From the NCBI GenBank assembly GCA_020696885.1, contig JAJFMS010000257.1, forward strand, positions 1 through 7,349: a stretch of 7,349 bases of DNA. The letters are read 5' to 3'. This document shows, in pieces, positions 6,201 to 7,349 of this stretch. Made by a program: the position numbers and the translations under genes. The notes under the pieces are model-generated. The model made no database searches, was not told the DNA's origin, and worked only from the letters and a program-made list of their open reading frames with translations. Source of the stretch: Armatimonadota bacterium (lineage in GTDB: Bacteria > Armatimonadota > SYMT01). The number at the start of each line of letters is the position of its first letter. Positions within the stretch are counted from its first letter, which is position 1.

Positions 6201-7349
6201 GCACCGGGAACCTGATCCGCGGTTGGATCTACTCGGACCAGTCGAAGGCGGCGGTGTTCAGCAAGCTGATCCGCGCCACCTTCCCAACGGCGCAAGACAC
6301 GCCGGAAGCGTTTGCGGAACATGCCCGGAAGACCCGGATCAGCGAGAAGCGGCTGGTGGAAGCGGCCACCTACGCGCCCCAGTGGGCCGCCCACGTGGAG
6401 CACACCCTGGACTGGCCGCAGCTTGCGGACGCCATCTGGTGGATCCACGCACACACCAAAGACGATCAATGGAGCGTGGATGAGGACATCCGCGAAAGCT
6501 GGACCGCCCAGGTGAGCGAGCGGACCCCCCTGTCCGCCCAGGCGCTCATTGACGGCGCGGTGGACGTGGACTGGTTCCATCGCGTTCACAGAGCGCTAGG
6601 GCCCCAGCGGTGGGCTACGCTCGACGCGGCGGCCCGGTTCGCCTCCGGCGGCGGTGGGCACAAGCGGGCTCAGCTCTTCGCCAGCGCCATGCTCGGCAGC
6701 GCGAAGCGGGAGGTGCTGCTCTCGCAGGTGAAGGAGAAGCGGACCCAGGATCCCCTCCGCGCGCTCGGGTTGCTGCCGCTACCCGACGATCCGGCCGATC
6801 GAGAGCGCGAAGTGCTGGAGCGCTACGGCGTGATCCAGGAGTTTCTCCGCGGCAGCCGCCAGTTCGGCTCCATGCGCCAGGCAAGTGAGAAGCTAGCCGC
6901 CTCGATCGCGATGGAGAACCTGGCGCGGACGGCCGGCTATGCAGACCCGGTGCGCCTGGAGTGGGCCATGGAGGCGCGCGCCATCGAGGACCTGGCCTCC
7001 GGGCCGGTCACGGCCACGGCGGGCGAGGTGTCAGCCACCCTCTCCATCAACGACTGGGGCCAGCCGGAGCTCGTGTTCGCGAAGAGCGGCAAAGTGCTGA
7101 AGTCCCTGCCGGCCGCTGCGAAGAAAGACCCGACGGTCGCGGCCCTCGTGACCCGCAAACGGGAGGTGGAGCGGCAGGCGTCTCGGATGCGCCTCTCCCT
7201 GGAGAGCGCGATGTGCCGGGGCGATCGATTCACCGGCGTCGAGCTAGAGACGCTCACGGCCCATCCGGTGCTGGCGCCGATGCTCCGCAATCTCCTGTTC
7301 GTGCGGGAGCGCGACGGCAGCCCGGCCGGAGCCGGCTACCCGGTGGACG
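3263..7349 (+). CDS. DUF5724/DUF4132-type giant protein, 3' end beyond window
   Basis: One uninterrupted frame of 1362 codons from GTG (MLKPEQAEKELKTFK) to the right edge. No signal peptide or membrane segment is evident, so a soluble cytoplasmic protein is expected. The N-terminal half is helical, with HEAT-like repeats at about 342-382 (LRYAAAQLLAQLGLHEARAA) and about 480-576. A Pro/Ala-rich linker (about 610-645) and the acidic tract DEDDEDDE (677-684) follow. A Trp-rich helical region comes next (IRWGFPDP, FWEAAAWR, WWGLVHWLDLP). Eight consecutive Asp residues lie at 896-903. A conserved block follows with FGSMRQASEKLAASIAMENL (1201-1220) and DPVRLEWAMEA (1228-1238), then HPVLAPMLRNLLFV (1334-1347). 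I recognise these last blocks as typical of proteins annotated DUF5724 with a C-terminal DUF4132; the DUF4132 part would mostly lie past the edge. The function of these families is unknown. E. coli DUF4132 proteins (YehI, MolR) are encoded near the MoxR-like AAA+ YehL, the vWA protein YehP and the SWIM protein YehQ, so I infer a large scaffold in an AAA+/vWA system. The family name rests on memory of motifs, not on a search. Confidence 0.85.
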   Translation, partial: MLKPEQAEKELKTFKLADGKARRLTRLATLPEGTRAIGYGLVECGADGSTVKGDKAREKLRESSLRALEELTPAERTAIFEALCPQLGGPLEGAWTFLEYRPYAHGWERQAFRAPGNRAAVRTYRQHCITRLLENLRGYEQDVTWLAAWAPHLFRWGTQHTVPVLAAALDAGGDTATEVREILMASARGEHPVGIMGRHVTGALLGASQPEGWEFIERMLLAAQREEGLRQVILESIDEAHPVAFRRMVGLILEKDLLRFSATLRAVDVWFGFQLEVVDAKLARSVLEQVHRLLDDPSARAAALNGADPRAAYLALCCMAFEDAPATVDPARRLLSEGAPELRYAAAQLLAQLGLHEARAALVPALDDPELRVALVAFSGLSSLETSYDDEGEPVPQETLPELFEAFTRLVQRAPKKEKVVSDLIWPGQELLCDQATVAGELLDTLGTRSPAELIPFIPLMEPYTRSRAVERLAKAKGGAAKAAIRDTLLALAGDAAQGVREEALKALSKGRLDPGEAPKLEKLLTRKAADLRRGVLTVLLAQQDEQALASAQRLSAAKSAEQRVAGLELLGQLAQKERAVTECRALAAAYRVAHPSPSESEEKLLEPFSDTAQTAAPAEDATLGLFDRTQLTPAVRPPEVPGIVLESPAGSAILKSLDKLIRTHRETPVHLRYAVDEDDEDDEGAEPDRADTQLLGDIRWGFPDPQANVEREKDLSRLPLREVWQAWEAARPDDLRDPDGLELFRALYTIKSTARGDLKHSSLVESVLEWLASARPTPGAVPFLIGAAETVYARVPEETILKKAKSRNFWEAAAWRSDVKREPWISLARDYRSLFPTEWSDEDHQRWWGLVHWLDLPAPRIPRERPGLEELLIAWRTGAASEADLIDQLLGAASDDDDDDDDYGYGSGRGELGGLTGRKPSPLFERYPGLEEIVHRCRARILDVELKRGDLPTPATSSALSLQSAGGMEALLRLLSALGTGNLIRGWIYSDQSKAAVFSKLIRATFPTAQDTPEAFAEHARKTRISEKRLVEAATYAPQWAAHVEHTLDWPQLADAIWWIHAHTKDDQWSVDEDIRESWTAQVSERTPLSAQALIDGAVDVDWFHRVHRALGPQRWATLDAAARFASGGGGHKRAQLFASAMLGSAKREVLLSQVKEKRTQDPLRALGLLPLPDDPADREREVLERYGVIQEFLRGSRQFGSMRQASEKLAASIAMENLARTAGYADPVRLEWAMEARAIEDLASGPVTATAGEVSATLSINDWGQPELVFAKSGKVLKSLPAAAKKDPTVAALVTRKREVERQASRMRLSLESAMCRGDRFTGVELETLTAHPVLAPMLRNLLFVRERDGSPAGAGYPVD
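5948..5971 (+). repeat. GAY codon repeat encoding eight aspartates
   Basis: Eight consecutive GAC/GAT codons encode Asp 896-903 of the giant protein, followed by a flexible Tyr/Gly/Ser stretch (YGYGSGRGELGG). It is an in-frame, slippage-prone microsatellite in an inter-domain linker. Unit changes in multiples of three would be tolerated. Confidence 0.7.

Noticed and set aside
1..7349. CRISPR arrays, tRNA or rRNA genes, and insertion-sequence ends.
   Set aside because: I saw no spaced direct repeats, no tRNA-like cloverleaf or rRNA signature, and no transposase or terminal inverted repeats. The junctions at about 165 and 1450 show no target-site duplication that I could find by eye.

Overview
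The window is GC-rich, gene-dense bacterial DNA with long open frames, strong GC bias at third codon positions and SD-led starts. A BTAD-type (SARP-family) regulator fragment, a multi-PAS hybrid histidine kinase and a very large DUF5724/DUF4132-type protein suggest a free-living, high-GC soil or environmental bacterium. Gemmatimonadota, Chloroflexota, Acidobacteriota, Myxococcota or a similar group would fit. The sequence alone does not fix the phylum.

Layout. Positions 1-487 (+) hold two unrelated gene remnants joined out of frame: the end of a BTAD regulator fragment, then the C-terminal ~105 residues of an unrecognised, probably beta-rich protein. Positions 488-607 carry two strong hairpins, the second of which looks like a bidirectional terminator between convergent genes. 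Positions 608-2442 (-) encode a PAS-PAS-HisKA-HATPase-REC hybrid histidine kinase. It is broken between the H-box and the N-box by a frame change plus an apparent loss of roughly 20-30 residues. Its second PAS domain has the FixL-like heme signature, with the proximal His and the distal Arg at the correct spacing. Positions 2443-2832 are a 390-bp divergent intergenic region with several inverted repeats but no convincing promoter.

From 2833 to the window end (+) lies a tight two-gene operon. The first gene encodes a 142-residue protein whose ends resemble a beta-grasp fold (ThiS/MoaD/ubiquitin-like) and which finishes in Ala-Gly-Gly. One base after its stop, behind a strong SD, a GTG opens the second gene, which runs at least 1362 codons off the right edge. 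It is recognised as a DUF5724/DUF4132-type protein with HEAT-like repeats and acidic linkers. Relatives of DUF4132 proteins (E. coli YehI/MolR) sit in clusters with a MoxR-like AAA+ ATPase, a vWA protein and a SWIM zinc-finger protein, so more of the system probably lies to the right.

The most interesting candidate is this translationally coupled pair. A possible di-glycine-tailed ubiquitin-like protein is fixed next to a giant uncharacterised scaffold protein. The left half of the window looks like decaying or rearranged sequence.
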